From contig CP107246.1 in the NCBI GenBank assembly GCA_030246985.1, positions 2,048,282-2,112,281 on the forward strand: DNA of 64,000 bases, written 5' to 3'. The DNA comes from Candidatus Nitricoxidivorans perseverans (GTDB lineage Bacteria; Pseudomonadota; Gammaproteobacteria; Burkholderiales; Rhodocyclaceae). The notes beneath the pieces are model-generated. The model made no database searches. It worked only from the letters and a program-made list of their open reading frames with translations, and was not told the origin of the DNA. The translations under genes were made by a program, and so were the position numbers. This document shows positions 18,319 to 27,092 of this stretch, piece after piece. Each line of letters starts with the position of its first letter. Position 1 is the first letter of the stretch.

Positions 18319-19538
18319 AGCTGCTGCTCGTCAGCCAGTACTTCTGGCCCGAGAGCTTCCGCATCAACGAAGTGGCGGCGTCGCTGGCGGCGCGCGGCGT
18401 GGAGACGGTCATCCTGACGGGCAAGCCGAACTACCCGGATGGGAAGATTTTTTCGGGCTACAGGGCATGGGGGTGCGCGGAGGAGGCTTGCGGCAAGGTG
18501 CGCATCCTGCGCGTGCCGATGTTTCCGCGCGGCAGCAGGAGCGCGCTGCGCCTTGCCTTGAACTATCTCTCGTTCATCGTGTCCGGCACAATTTTCGGGC
18601 CATGGCTGTTGCGCGGTTTCCGGCCGGGCGCGATCCTGGTCTACTGCCCGTCGCCGCTCCTACAGGCGCTGCCGGCCCTGCTGATCGGATGGCTCAAGCG
18701 GACGCCGGTCATCGTCTATGTCCAGGATCTCTGGCCGGAGAGCCTCGAAGCCACCGGCCATGTGCGCAGTCGATGGATCCTCCGCGGGGTCGGCAAGGTG
18801 GTGGGATTCATCTACCGCCACGCGGACGTGATCCTGATCTCCTCCCAGCCTTTTGCCGGGCCGATCAGTCGTTTCGCCCCGAATGCCCGGATCGTCTATT
18901 ACCCGAACTCGGTCGATGCGTCCTTCTGCGATCCCGAGGCGGGAACGAAGACGGATCTGCCGGTTCTTGACGGCGGTTTTTCGGTAGTCTTCGCGGGGAA
19001 CATCGGGTCGGCGCAGGCGGTCGAGGTCATCGTCGAGGCGGCGGCGTTGCTGGCGGATCATTCTGGAATCCGGCTTGTCATCCTTGGGTCGGGCAGCGAA
19101 CTCGAGTGGATGCGTCAACAGGTGCGGGAGCGGAAGCTTGCGAACCTCTACCTCGCGGGGCGTTTCCCGGTCGAGGCGATGCCCAGTCTGCTTGCCAGGG
19201 CGTCGGCGCTGCTCGTCACGCTGGCCGACCGGCCGATCTTCGCCGCGACAGTGCCGAACAAGATCCAGGCCTATATGGCGGTGGGCCGCCCGATCGTCGC
19301 ATGCCTGAACGGCGAAGGCGCACGGCTGGTCGAGGAGGCTGAAGCGGGGGTCGCCGTGCCGGCCGAGGATGCGCACGGCCTCGCTGACGCCATCCTGAAG
19401 TTGCACCGGATGTCGCCTCAGGAACGGGATAGGCTCGGCGAGAATGGCCGGGCATACTATCGGGCGCACTTCGATCACGAGAAGCTGGTGTCGGAACTGA
19501 TCGGCCACGTGCGGGAAGCGATGGGGGACAATGCATGA
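18315..19538 (+). CDS. WbuB-like family 4 glycosyltransferase (putative L-FucNAc transferase)
   Basis: 407 residues. The start MKLLLVSQYFWPESFRINE and the segment VQDLWPESLEATGHV are characteristic of the WbuB group, which in known O-antigen loci transfers N-acetyl-L-fucosamine. A C-terminal GT-B domain follows (VVFAGNIGSAQAVEVIVEA, VPNKIQAYMAVGRPIVA). Directly downstream lie the genes for UDP-L-FucNAc synthesis, the gene order known for wbuB with fnlABC, so the donor is probably UDP-L-FucNAc or a related 6-deoxy amino sugar. It overlaps both neighbours by ATGA. The exact donor is inferred from context. Confidence 0.85.
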   Translation: MKLLLVSQYFWPESFRINEVAASLAARGVETVILTGKPNYPDGKIFSGYRAWGCAEEACGKVRILRVPMFPRGSRSALRLALNYLSFIVSGTIFGPWLLRGFRPGAILVYCPSPLLQALPALLIGWLKRTPVIVYVQDLWPESLEATGHVRSRWILRGVGKVVGFIYRHADVILISSQPFAGPISRFAPNARIVYYPNSVDASFCDPEAGTKTDLPVLDGGFSVVFAGNIGSAQAVEVIVEAAALLADHSGIRLVILGSGSELEWMRQQVRERKLANLYLAGRFPVEAMPSLLARASALLVTLADRPIFAATVPNKIQAYMAVGRPIVACLNGEGARLVEEAEAGVAVPAEDAHGLADAILKLHRMSPQERDRLGENGRAYYRAHFDHEKLVSELIGHVREAMGDNA

Positions 19539-20386
19539 AGATTCTGGTTCTCGGCGCGAACGGAATGATCGGAAGTACCATGATTCGAGTGTTCTCGGAG
19601 ATCGAGGATTGGGACGTCGCGGGGACGGTGCGCTCCGACAGGGCGCGATTGTTGTTTCCGGTTTCCGTGGCCGGAAAGCTGGTTTCTGGTGTTGAACTCT
19701 CGAATCCGGATTCATTGCCGCGGTTGTTCCGCGAGGTGAAGCCGGACGTCGTAGTGAACTGCGCCGGGCTGACGAAGCATCTGCCCGCGGGGAACGACCC
19801 CATGCAGGCCATGACGATGAACGCGATGTTGCCGCGACGCCTTTCCGAGATCTGCGGCATTGACGGCACACGCCTGATCCATGTCAGCACGGATTGTGTG
19901 TTCTCGGGAAGGAAGGGAAACTACTCGGAGGATGACCCCCCCGATGCCGAGGACGTTTACGGCAGGTCCAAGCATATGGGCGAGGTGACGGGGCCGAATA
20001 TCGTTACGCTGAGAACTTCGACGATCGGCCATGAACTCGGGACGTGTCACGGCCTGCTCGAGTGGTTCCTTGCCCAGTCCGAATGCAAGGGCTACCGCAG
20101 GGCGATTTTCTCCGGCTTGCCGACGGTGGTTTTCGCCCGGGTCGTTCGGGATATCGTGATCCCGAACGAGGCGCTGTCGGGGCTGTATCATGTCGGCGCC
20201 CGTCCGATCGACAAGGACAGCCTGCTCCGGCTGATCGCCAGGGCATACGGCAGGAACACGACCATCGTGCCGGATGACGAGGTGAGCATCGACCGGAGCC
20301 TCAACGTCGATCGCTTCGCCGCGGCGACGGGATATCGGGCGCCCGAATGGCCGGAACTGATCGAGACCATGCGGGCATATCACTGA
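19535..20386 (+). CDS. RmlD-like NAD(P)-dependent reductase, fnlB-like step
   Basis: 283 residues: cofactor loop VLGANGMIGSTM, RmlD-type HVSTDCVFSGRKG and the catalytic YGRSK. In UDP-L-FucNAc synthesis the product of FnlA is reduced at C4 by FnlB/WbjC, normally about 370 residues with a C-terminal cupin domain. Here the protein stops after the SDR domain and has no cupin, while its place between wbuB and fnlA fits that step. It may do the same reduction or give a related L-sugar. ATG 19535 overlaps the previous stop. Confidence 0.75.
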   Translation: MKILVLGANGMIGSTMIRVFSEIEDWDVAGTVRSDRARLLFPVSVAGKLVSGVELSNPDSLPRLFREVKPDVVVNCAGLTKHLPAGNDPMQAMTMNAMLPRRLSEICGIDGTRLIHVSTDCVFSGRKGNYSEDDPPDAEDVYGRSKHMGEVTGPNIVTLRTSTIGHELGTCHGLLEWFLAQSECKGYRRAIFSGLPTVVFARVVRDIVIPNEALSGLYHVGARPIDKDSLLRLIARAYGRNTTIVPDDEVSIDRSLNVDRFAAATGYRAPEWPELIETMRAYH

Positions 20387-20403
20387 GGAGAAAGTTTCAG
20401 ACG

Positions 20404-21414
20404 ATGTTCGACGACAGCGTATTAATGATCACCGGCGGCACCGGTTCCTTCGGCAATGCCGTGTTGAGCCGTTTCCTGGATACGGGCGTTCGCGAGATCC
20501 GCATCTTCAGCAGGGACGAGAAGAAGCAGGAGGACATGCGCATCGCGCTCAACAGCCCGAAGCTGAAGTTCTTCATCGGCGACGTGCGCAATTACGACAG
20601 CATCGGTCAGGCGATGCATGGCGTGGATTATGTGTTCCACGCGGCGGCGCTGAAGCAGGTGCCGTCATGCGAGTTTTATCCAATGGAGGCGGTGCGCACC
20701 AACGTGCTCGGTGCGGAGAACGTGATGAACGCGGCAGTGGCCTGCGGCGTGAAGCGGGTCGTGGTGTTAAGCACTGACAAGGCCGTCTATCCGATCAACG
20801 CAATGGGGCTTTCCAAGGCGATGATGGAGAAGCTGATGGTGGCGAAGGCGCGCATGCGCTCCAATGGGGAAACCGTGTTGTGCGCCACCCGCTATGGCAA
20901 CGTGATGGCTTCGCGCGGCTCGGTGATTCCCCTGTTCGTGCAGCAGATCAGGGAGAACAAGCCGCTGACGGTGACCGATCCGCAGATGACCCGCTTCCTG
21001 ATGTCGCTGGAGGATTCGGTCGATCTGGTGCTACACGCATTTCAGCACGCCCTTCAGGGTGACATTTTCGTGCAGAAAGCGCCGGCATCCACGGTGGGCG
21101 ACTTGGCCCAGGCGCTACTGGATATCTTCACCGGCAGCAGTCAGGTTCGTATCATCGGCACGCGTCACGGCGAGAAGCTGTACGAGTCGCTCCTTTCCCG
21201 CGAGGAAATGGCCCGCGTGGAGGACATGGGCCGCTATTACCGGATACCCGCCGACGATCGCGACCTGAACTACAACAAGTATTTCGTGGAGGGCGAGACG
21301 AGGGTGTCGTCGCTGGACGACTACACTTCCCACAACACGGAGCGGCTGGATGTGGAGCAGGTGAAAGCCTTGCTCATGAAGCTCGACTTCATCCGGGAGG
21401 CTCTGAATGCTTAA
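20404..21414 (+). CDS. fnlA: UDP-GlcNAc 4,6-dehydratase / 3,5-epimerase (FnlA/WbjB-type)
   Basis: 336 residues. The protein begins with MITGGTGSFGNAVL and contains HAAALKQVPSCEFYPMEAV and DKAVYPINAMGLSK. The Tyr of the usual YxxxK is Met in the MxxxK motif, normal for the CapD/FnlA branch. These enzymes convert UDP-GlcNAc to UDP-2-acetamido-2,6-dideoxy-L-hexos-4-uloses, the first step to UDP-L-FucNAc. GGAGAAAG upstream supports ATG 20404. It overlaps fnlC by 8 bases. The three-gene set reductase-fnlA-fnlC supports the pathway call. Confidence 0.9.
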   Translation: MFDDSVLMITGGTGSFGNAVLSRFLDTGVREIRIFSRDEKKQEDMRIALNSPKLKFFIGDVRNYDSIGQAMHGVDYVFHAAALKQVPSCEFYPMEAVRTNVLGAENVMNAAVACGVKRVVVLSTDKAVYPINAMGLSKAMMEKLMVAKARMRSNGETVLCATRYGNVMASRGSVIPLFVQQIRENKPLTVTDPQMTRFLMSLEDSVDLVLHAFQHALQGDIFVQKAPASTVGDLAQALLDIFTGSSQVRIIGTRHGEKLYESLLSREEMARVEDMGRYYRIPADDRDLNYNKYFVEGETRVSSLDDYTSHNTERLDVEQVKALLMKLDFIREALNA

Positions 21415-22534
21415 GGTGATGACCATCGTCGGCACGCGGCCCGAACTGATCAAGATGTGCCGCGTGATGGCCGAACTGGATGCACATACGCAGCACGTGC
21501 TGGTGCATACCGGACAGAACTACGATTACGAACTCAATCAGGTCTTCTTCGAGGATCTCGGTATCCGCAAGCCGGATCATTTCCTGAATGCAGTGGGCGA
21601 GAATGCCGCGCAGACCATCGGCCAGGTGATCATCAAGGCGGACGAAGTCATGGCGACCGAGAGGCCGGACGCCGTGCTTTTCTACGGGGACACGAATTCC
21701 TGCCTCGCGGTGATCGCGGCCAAGCGCCGCAAGATTCCCGTTTTCCACATGGAGGCGGGCAACCGCTGCTTCGATCAGCGTGTTCCCGAGGAGCTCAACC
21801 GCAAGGTTCTGGATCACCTGAGCGACATCAACCTCGTGCTCTCGGAACATGCGCGGCGCTACCTGATCGCTGAGGGCGTGCGGCCGGAGACCGTCATGAA
21901 GACCGGTTCGCACATGCGCGAGGTCCTTGATCACTACATGCCGAAGATCGAGGCGTCCGGCGTGCTGTCCCGCCTCGGCCTGGATGCCGGGAAATTCTTC
22001 CTCGTGAGCGCGCACCGCGAGGAGAACGTCGACGTGCCGGAGAACCTACGCGACCTGCTGGACACGCTGAACGCGCTGGCCGACGCCTACGGATTCCCGG
22101 TCATCGTGTCCACGCACCCGCGCACGAGAAAGCGACTGGACGACTTGGGCGCCGGGCCGGTCAATTCACTCGTGCAGTTCTCGAAGCCGTTCGGCTTCTT
22201 CGACTACAACAAGCTCCAGATGGAAGCATGCTGCGTGATCTCCGACAGCGGCACCATCACCGAGGAGGCCTCGCTGCTCAACCTGCCGGCCGTCACCATC
22301 CGCAACGCCCATGAGCGGCCGGAGGGCATGGATGTCGGCACCCTGATCATGACCGGCCTGAAGAAGGAGCGCGTGCTGGACGCCGTGAGGGTCGTGGTCG
22401 CGCAGCACGACCGAAACGGCCGCGCAATGCGTCCGGTGCCCGACTACGAGGCGGGCGCGGTGTCGAAGCAGATCCTGCGTATCGTTCTGAGCTACACCGA
22501 CTACGTCAATCGCACGGTCTGGCGCAAGGCGTAA
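21407..22534 (+). CDS. fnlC: UDP-HexNAc C2-epimerase (FnlC/WbjD-type)
   Basis: 375 residues of the UDP-GlcNAc 2-epimerase fold: TIVGTRPELIKMCRV at the N-terminus, HTGQNYDYELNQVFFEDL, FYGDTNSCLA, HMEAGNRCFDQRVPEE, and the C-terminal DSGTITEEASLLNLP. The last step of UDP-L-FucNAc synthesis is C2 epimerisation by this family. Length and motif order match WbjD/FnlC better than the housekeeping WecB group, and the position right after fnlA agrees. It is soluble and cytoplasmic. Confidence 0.9.
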   Translation: MLKVMTIVGTRPELIKMCRVMAELDAHTQHVLVHTGQNYDYELNQVFFEDLGIRKPDHFLNAVGENAAQTIGQVIIKADEVMATERPDAVLFYGDTNSCLAVIAAKRRKIPVFHMEAGNRCFDQRVPEELNRKVLDHLSDINLVLSEHARRYLIAEGVRPETVMKTGSHMREVLDHYMPKIEASGVLSRLGLDAGKFFLVSAHREENVDVPENLRDLLDTLNALADAYGFPVIVSTHPRTRKRLDDLGAGPVNSLVQFSKPFGFFDYNKLQMEACCVISDSGTITEEASLLNLPAVTIRNAHERPEGMDVGTLIMTGLKKERVLDAVRVVVAQHDRNGRAMRPVPDYEAGAVSKQILRIVLSYTDYVNRTVWRKA

Positions 22535-22538
22535 GGGA

Positions 22539-23441
22539 ATGGACATGGCGTCGGCGATGCTCGTTACCGGCGCCACCGGCTTCATCGGCCACCGCTTGCT
22601 CCGGCCGGGCGACCGCGCGCTGGTCCGCGAGGCCGGTGCCCTGCCGGACGAAGTCGTAGGCGACCTCCTCGATCCGCCTACGCTCTCGACCGTCTGCGAA
22701 GGCATCGACACCGTCTTCCACTGCGCCGGCTACGCCCACGCTTTCGCCTCGTCCGACCCCGATGCCCATTGGCGCATCAACTGCGAGGGCACGCGCAATC
22801 TGCTGGAAGCGGCGGGCGAGGCCGGGGTAAAACGTTTTGTCTTCCTCTCCAGCGTCAAGGCGATGGCCGAACCGGGCGATGCGTGCATCGACGAAGACTG
22901 GCCGGGCGAGCCGGTCACGCCCTACGGCCGCGCGAAGCGGGCCGCCGAGGATGCCGTGCTGGAGGCCGGCGCGAAGTACGGCATGCATGTCGTGAATCTG
23001 CGCCTCGCAATGGTCTATGGCCGGGGCGGGCGGGGGAACCTGGAGCGCATGGCGCGGGGCATCCGCGCCGGCTGGTTCCCGCCGCTGCCGGAGACGGGCA
23101 ACCGCCGTTCGCTGGTGCATGTGGATGACGTGGTAGCGGCGATGCGGCTCGTGGCGGAACGTCCGGAGGCGAACGGGAGAACCTACATCGTCGCCGATCC
23201 GGCGGCCTATTCGGGCCGGGAGATTTACGACGCGATCCGCGTTGCCCTGCGAAAGCCGACATTGCGGTGGAGCGTTCCGGCGGGCGTCTTCCGCGCGGCG
23301 GGGCGACTGAATGGCCGGGCGGGCGAGATCGTCGACCGACTGCTCGGCTCGGCCTGCTATTCCCCGGCGCGCATCGGGCGCGAACTGGGCTGGCGGGCGA
23401 GGGTGAGTCTGGCGGAGGGGGTGCGGGAGATGCTGGCTTGA
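22539..23441 (+). CDS. NAD-dependent epimerase/dehydratase (WbpV-like)
   Basis: 300 residues, extended SDR with VTGATGFIGHRLL, SSVKAMAE and the catalytic YGRAK. It resembles the 4-keto-sugar reductases and epimerases (WbpV group) that stand next to initiating transferases in O-antigen loci and supply the first sugar of the repeat. It overlaps the transferase gene by 4 bases (TTGA), which fits that arrangement. The end of fnlC lies 4 bases upstream with AAGGG as ribosome site. Exact substrate not proven. Confidence 0.8.
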   Translation: MDMASAMLVTGATGFIGHRLLRPGDRALVREAGALPDEVVGDLLDPPTLSTVCEGIDTVFHCAGYAHAFASSDPDAHWRINCEGTRNLLEAAGEAGVKRFVFLSSVKAMAEPGDACIDEDWPGEPVTPYGRAKRAAEDAVLEAGAKYGMHVVNLRLAMVYGRGGRGNLERMARGIRAGWFPPLPETGNRRSLVHVDDVVAAMRLVAERPEANGRTYIVADPAAYSGREIYDAIRVALRKPTLRWSVPAGVFRAAGRLNGRAGEIVDRLLGSACYSPARIGRELGWRARVSLAEGVREMLA

Positions 23442-23998
23442 AGCGCCTCTTCGACCTGTTCTTCGCTTCGCTGGCGGCGACCCTCCTGGCGATCCCCATG
23501 CTGGCCATCGGCCTGCTGGTGCGGCTGACCTCTCCCGGCCCGGCGCTCTACTGGTCGGACCGCATCGGCGCCGGCAACAGGACGTTCCGCATGCCCAAGT
23601 TCCGCACCATGCGCATCGGCACGCCGGCGGTGGCGACGCACCTGCTCGCCGATCCTGCCGCATGGCTGACGCCGATCGGCGGCTTCCTGCGGCGCACCAG
23701 CCTCGACGAGCTGCCGCAGCTGTGGAGCATCCTCATGGGCGACATGAGCTTCATTGGCCCGCGGCCCGCGCTGTTCAACCAGGACGACCTGGTGGCGCTG
23801 CGCACGGAGCACGGCGTGCACCGGCTGGTGCCCGGCCTGACCGGCTGGGCGCAGGTCAATGGACGCGACGATCTGCCGATTCCCGTGAAGGTCGAATACG
23901 ACGCCGAATATCTGCGACGCCGCTCGCTGGCGTTCGATCTGCATATCCTGTGGCTGACGGCGCTGAAGGTGCTGCGGAGGGACGGGGTGTCGCATTGA
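23438..23998 (+). CDS. Initiating sugar-phosphate transferase (small PglC/WbaP-type)
   Basis: 186 residues from TTG 23438, overlapping the previous stop. It has a short N-terminal reentrant hydrophobic segment (LFDLFFASLAATLLAIPML), then FRMPKFRTMR, TSLDELPQLWSILMGDMS with the catalytic Asp-Glu pair, and FIGPRPALF, followed by PGLTGWAQVNGR. This is the minimal monotopic phosphoglycosyl transferase that loads a sugar-1-phosphate on undecaprenyl phosphate. It probably starts the repeat unit of the surface glycan, using a UDP-6-deoxy sugar made by the neighbours. A longer open frame upstream lies inside the epimerase gene and is not conserved. Confidence 0.88.
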   Translation: MKRLFDLFFASLAATLLAIPMLAIGLLVRLTSPGPALYWSDRIGAGNRTFRMPKFRTMRIGTPAVATHLLADPAAWLTPIGGFLRRTSLDELPQLWSILMGDMSFIGPRPALFNQDDLVALRTEHGVHRLVPGLTGWAQVNGRDDLPIPVKVEYDAEYLRRRSLAFDLHILWLTALKVLRRDGVSH

Positions 23999-24026
23999 CC
24001 GCAGATGGGGATCGGAGCGGAATGGA

Positions 24027-24055
24027 TTGACATACGTTGAATATCACTATATCAA
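24027..24055 (+). promoter_or_regulatory. Candidate sigma-70 promoter of the AAA/DUF4143 gene
   Basis: A perfect TTGACA (24027-24032) is followed after 17 bases by TATCAA (24050-24055, 4 of 6 consensus). Transcription would begin near 24062, two bases before the ATG at 24064, so the mRNA would be leaderless or nearly so. The stretch is AT-rich compared with both neighbours and carries a partial inverted repeat (ATATCAC and GTGTCGATAT). A TTG start at 24037 would lie upstream of the RNA start. Confidence 0.5.
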
Positions 24056-24063
24056 GTGTCGAT

Positions 24064-25251
24064 ATGCAACAAACACTGGTTCGCCAATCCCTTCTCGACG
24101 AGGTATCGCTGCGCCTGACGGAATCGCCTGCGGTTGTGTTGCTGGGGGCGCGTCAGGTGGGGAAAACGACGCTGGCCGGGCAGGTGGCCCGACATCTGGG
24201 TGGCGCCACGGTGTTCGACCTGGAGCGTGCTTCGGGACGGGCGGCGCTGGCCGCCACCCCCGAACTGACGCTGGCGGACGCCGAAGGGCTGGTGGTGATC
24301 GACGAAGTGCAGCGCATGCCCGCGCTCTTCGAGACGCTGCGCCCGCTGTGCGACGATCCGGGGCGCAAGTCGAATTTCCTCCTGCTGGGCAGTGCGGCGC
24401 CCGATCTGGTGCGGGGCGTTTCAGAATCCCTGGCCGGCAGGATCCAGTTCGTGCCGGTGCCGGGCTTTTCGCTCTCCGAGGTCGGGCAGGATGAGCAGGA
24501 TCGCCTCTGGCTGCGCGGCGGCTTTCCACGGGCGTATCTTGCAGGCAGCGATGCGGCGGCCGCCCGCTGGATGGAGGGGTTCCGGCGGACATTCCTGGAG
24601 CGGGACATCCCCGGCCTGGGGTTGCGCGTGCCTTCCGCCGCGCTGGACCGCTTCTGGGCGATGTTGTCCCATTACCACGGCCAGACGTGGAATGCGGCCG
24701 AACTGGGACGGGCCATGTCGATGAGCCCCGGCACTGCGAACCATTACCGCGATTTGCTGGCGGATACGTTCATGCTGCGGGTGCTCCAGCCCTGGCACGA
24801 AAATCTCGGCAAGCGGCAGGTCAAGGCCCCCAAGGTCTATTTCCGCGACAGCGGGATGCTGCACCATTTCCTGGGCGTCGGAACCCTGTCCGAATTGCGC
24901 GCCCATCCGCGTTATGGCGCAAGCTGGGAGGGGTTCGCCCTGGAGCAGACCATGATCCGGTTTGGCGAGGGGAATGCCTGGTTCTGGGCTACCCAGCGGG
25001 GTGCGGAGCTGGATTTGATGCTCCTGCGCGGGGGGCGCCGCTGGGGCTTCGAATACAAGTGCGCCGATGCGCCTTCCACGAGCAAATCCATGCATATCGC
25101 GGTGAACGACCTGGGGCTCGCCCACCTCTGGGTGGTTTACCCGGGCAGGGACCGCTATCCACTCGGCGATCGCATCACGGCGCTGCCCCTGCGCGACATG
25201 CCTCGGCTCGTCCTCGACGCGATGCCGAACGCGGAGGCGAGCAAGCCATGA
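24064..25251 (+). CDS. AAA-family ATPase with DUF4143
   Basis: 395 residues. Walker A is LLGARQVGKTT and Walker B is LVVIDEVQRMP, followed by a LLGSA sensor. The C-terminal half has the DUF4143 layout, including a winged-helix-like part (MSMSPGTANHYRDLLADTF), VKAPKVYFRDSGMLHHFLG and a nuclease-like end (GAELDLMLLRGGRRWGFEYK). This family is widespread, often transferred, and of unknown function. It has no obvious link to glycan synthesis but separates two glycan genes. It overlaps wbpM downstream by ATGA and has its own promoter. The start was chosen from the promoter position. Confidence 0.85.
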   Translation: MQQTLVRQSLLDEVSLRLTESPAVVLLGARQVGKTTLAGQVARHLGGATVFDLERASGRAALAATPELTLADAEGLVVIDEVQRMPALFETLRPLCDDPGRKSNFLLLGSAAPDLVRGVSESLAGRIQFVPVPGFSLSEVGQDEQDRLWLRGGFPRAYLAGSDAAAARWMEGFRRTFLERDIPGLGLRVPSAALDRFWAMLSHYHGQTWNAAELGRAMSMSPGTANHYRDLLADTFMLRVLQPWHENLGKRQVKAPKVYFRDSGMLHHFLGVGTLSELRAHPRYGASWEGFALEQTMIRFGEGNAWFWATQRGAELDLMLLRGGRRWGFEYKCADAPSTSKSMHIAVNDLGLAHLWVVYPGRDRYPLGDRITALPLRDMPRLVLDAMPNAEASKP

Positions 25252-27092
25252 AATCCCGCCTGCTTCTTGTCATCTGCCACGATATCGCGGCCATCCTCGT
25301 GGCCTGGTGGCTGGCTTTCCTGCTGCGCTACAACCTGGAATTCTCCGCGGGCCAGTGGCAGGTGATCGGGCAGACGCTGCCCTGGGTGGCGGCTATCCAG
25401 GCGGCCGCTTTCTGGCGCTTCGGCCTTTATCGCGGCTTGTGGCGATTCGCCAGCCTGCCGGACCTGAAGCGCATCCTGCTCGCCGTTGGTTTCTCGGTGC
25501 TGACCGTGGCCCTGGCCCTGTTCCTGGTGGGGCGCATGGAGAACGTGCCGCGCTCGGTGCTGCTGCTCGACCCGCTGCTGCTGGTGCTGATCATGGGCGG
25601 CAGCCGCTTCCTGTACCGCTCGTGGAAGGACGGTCATCTGTTCTCGCTGCGTGACGCTTCGTCGACCCCGGTGCTGATCATCGGCAGCGGCGAGGCGGCG
25701 GCGATGCTGCTGCGGGATCTTGGCCGTTCCCGTGACTGGCGGGCCGTCGGCTTGTTCGACGACGACGCCGGCAAGCACGGGCGCTGGCTTTCAGGCGTTC
25801 CCGTGCTCGGCCCGGTGGCCGACATCGGCCGGCATGCGGCGCGCTTCGAGGCGCGTCACGCCATCGTCGCCATGCCCTCGTCGACGGCGGCGGAGCGCAG
25901 GCGCGCGACCGAACTGGCCGCGGAGGCGGGGCTGACGGTGATGACCGTGCCGGCCCTCGACGACATCCTCTCCGGCCGGGTGGCGATCTCGCAGATACGC
26001 AAGGTCGAGCTGGAAGACCTGCTCGGCCGCGAGCCGGTGGCGCTCGACAACGAGGGCCTTTCCCGGCTGCTCTCCGGCAAGGTGGTGCTGGTAACTGGCG
26101 CGGGCGGCTCGATCGGCTCGGAGCTCGCCCGCCAGATCGCGCGTTTTTCGCCGACGCGTCTGGTGTTCTACGAGCTTTCAGAATTCGCGCTCTACGCCAT
26201 CGAACAAGAGTTCGCCGACAGCTTTCCGGCCTGCGCCGTGGCCTGCGCGGTCGGCGATGTGAAGGATGCGGCGCGGCTCTCGGCGGTGTTCGAAAAATAC
26301 CGGCCTGACGTGGTGTTCCACGCGGCCGCCTACAAGCACGTGCCGATGATGGAGAACGAGAACGCCTGGGAGGCCGTGCGGAACAACGTTTTGGGCACGC
26401 TCGCGACGGCGCGCGCCGCCATCGCATACGGCGCCGGCGAGTTCGTGCTGATCTCCACCGACAAGGCGGTGAATCCGACCAACGTGATGGGCACGTCCAA
26501 GCGGCTGGCGGAACGCGTCTGCCAGAGCCTTCAGAGGGAGGCGGCCGACACGCGCTTCGTCATGGTGCGTTTCGGAAATGTGCTGGGCTCGTCGGGCAGC
26601 GTGATCCCGAAGTTCCGCGAGCAGATCGCGAAAGGCGGACCGGTAACGGTGACCCATCCGGACATCATCCGCTACTTCATGCTGATTCCGGAGGCGGCGC
26701 AGTTGGTTCTGCAGGCCGGGCTGATGGCCGCCGAAGAGAAGAAGAATGGCGGCAAGATATTCGTGCTCGACATGGGCGAGCCGGTGAGGATCGCCGACTT
26801 GGCGCGCGACATGATCCGGCTTTCGGGCTTCTCGGAGGATGATATCCGCATCGAGTTCACCGGCCTGCGCCCAGGCGAGAAGCTCTATGAGGAACTGCTC
26901 GCCGATGGCGAATCGACGCTGCCGACGCCGCATCCGAAGCTGCGTATCGCCCGTCCCGACGATGCGCCGGACGCCGCCTGGCTGGCGTCGCTGGAAGCCT
27001 GGCTGGAAGCGCCGGTGCGATCTGAGGCGGAGACGAAGGATGGGCTCCGGGCGCGGGTGCCGGAATACAGTCTCTGCAAATCCGGAAGCTAG
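25248..27092 (+). CDS. Membrane-bound nucleotide-sugar 4,6-dehydratase (WbpM/CapD/PglF family)
   Basis: 614 residues. Four N-terminal membrane helices (about residues 1-115) are followed by a first Rossmann domain (VLIIGSGEAAAMLLRDL), then the catalytic domain with VLVTGAGGSIGSELARQI, HAAAYKHVPMMENENAWEA and the M-x3-K motif in NPTNVMGTSK. Length and order match WbpM and PglF, which make UDP-2-acetamido-2,6-dideoxy-4-keto-D-hexose from UDP-GlcNAc. The product is a precursor of D-QuiNAc, D-FucNAc or bacillosamine, and the upstream epimerase is a likely next enzyme. Its TAG stop overlaps the stop of nadA on the other strand, marking the end of the glycan locus. Confidence 0.9.
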   Translation: MKSRLLLVICHDIAAILVAWWLAFLLRYNLEFSAGQWQVIGQTLPWVAAIQAAAFWRFGLYRGLWRFASLPDLKRILLAVGFSVLTVALALFLVGRMENVPRSVLLLDPLLLVLIMGGSRFLYRSWKDGHLFSLRDASSTPVLIIGSGEAAAMLLRDLGRSRDWRAVGLFDDDAGKHGRWLSGVPVLGPVADIGRHAARFEARHAIVAMPSSTAAERRRATELAAEAGLTVMTVPALDDILSGRVAISQIRKVELEDLLGREPVALDNEGLSRLLSGKVVLVTGAGGSIGSELARQIARFSPTRLVFYELSEFALYAIEQEFADSFPACAVACAVGDVKDAARLSAVFEKYRPDVVFHAAAYKHVPMMENENAWEAVRNNVLGTLATARAAIAYGAGEFVLISTDKAVNPTNVMGTSKRLAERVCQSLQREAADTRFVMVRFGNVLGSSGSVIPKFREQIAKGGPVTVTHPDIIRYFMLIPEAAQLVLQAGLMAAEEKKNGGKIFVLDMGEPVRIADLARDMIRLSGFSEDDIRIEFTGLRPGEKLYEELLADGESTLPTPHPKLRIARPDDAPDAAWLASLEAWLEAPVRSEAETKDGLRARVPEYSLCKSGS

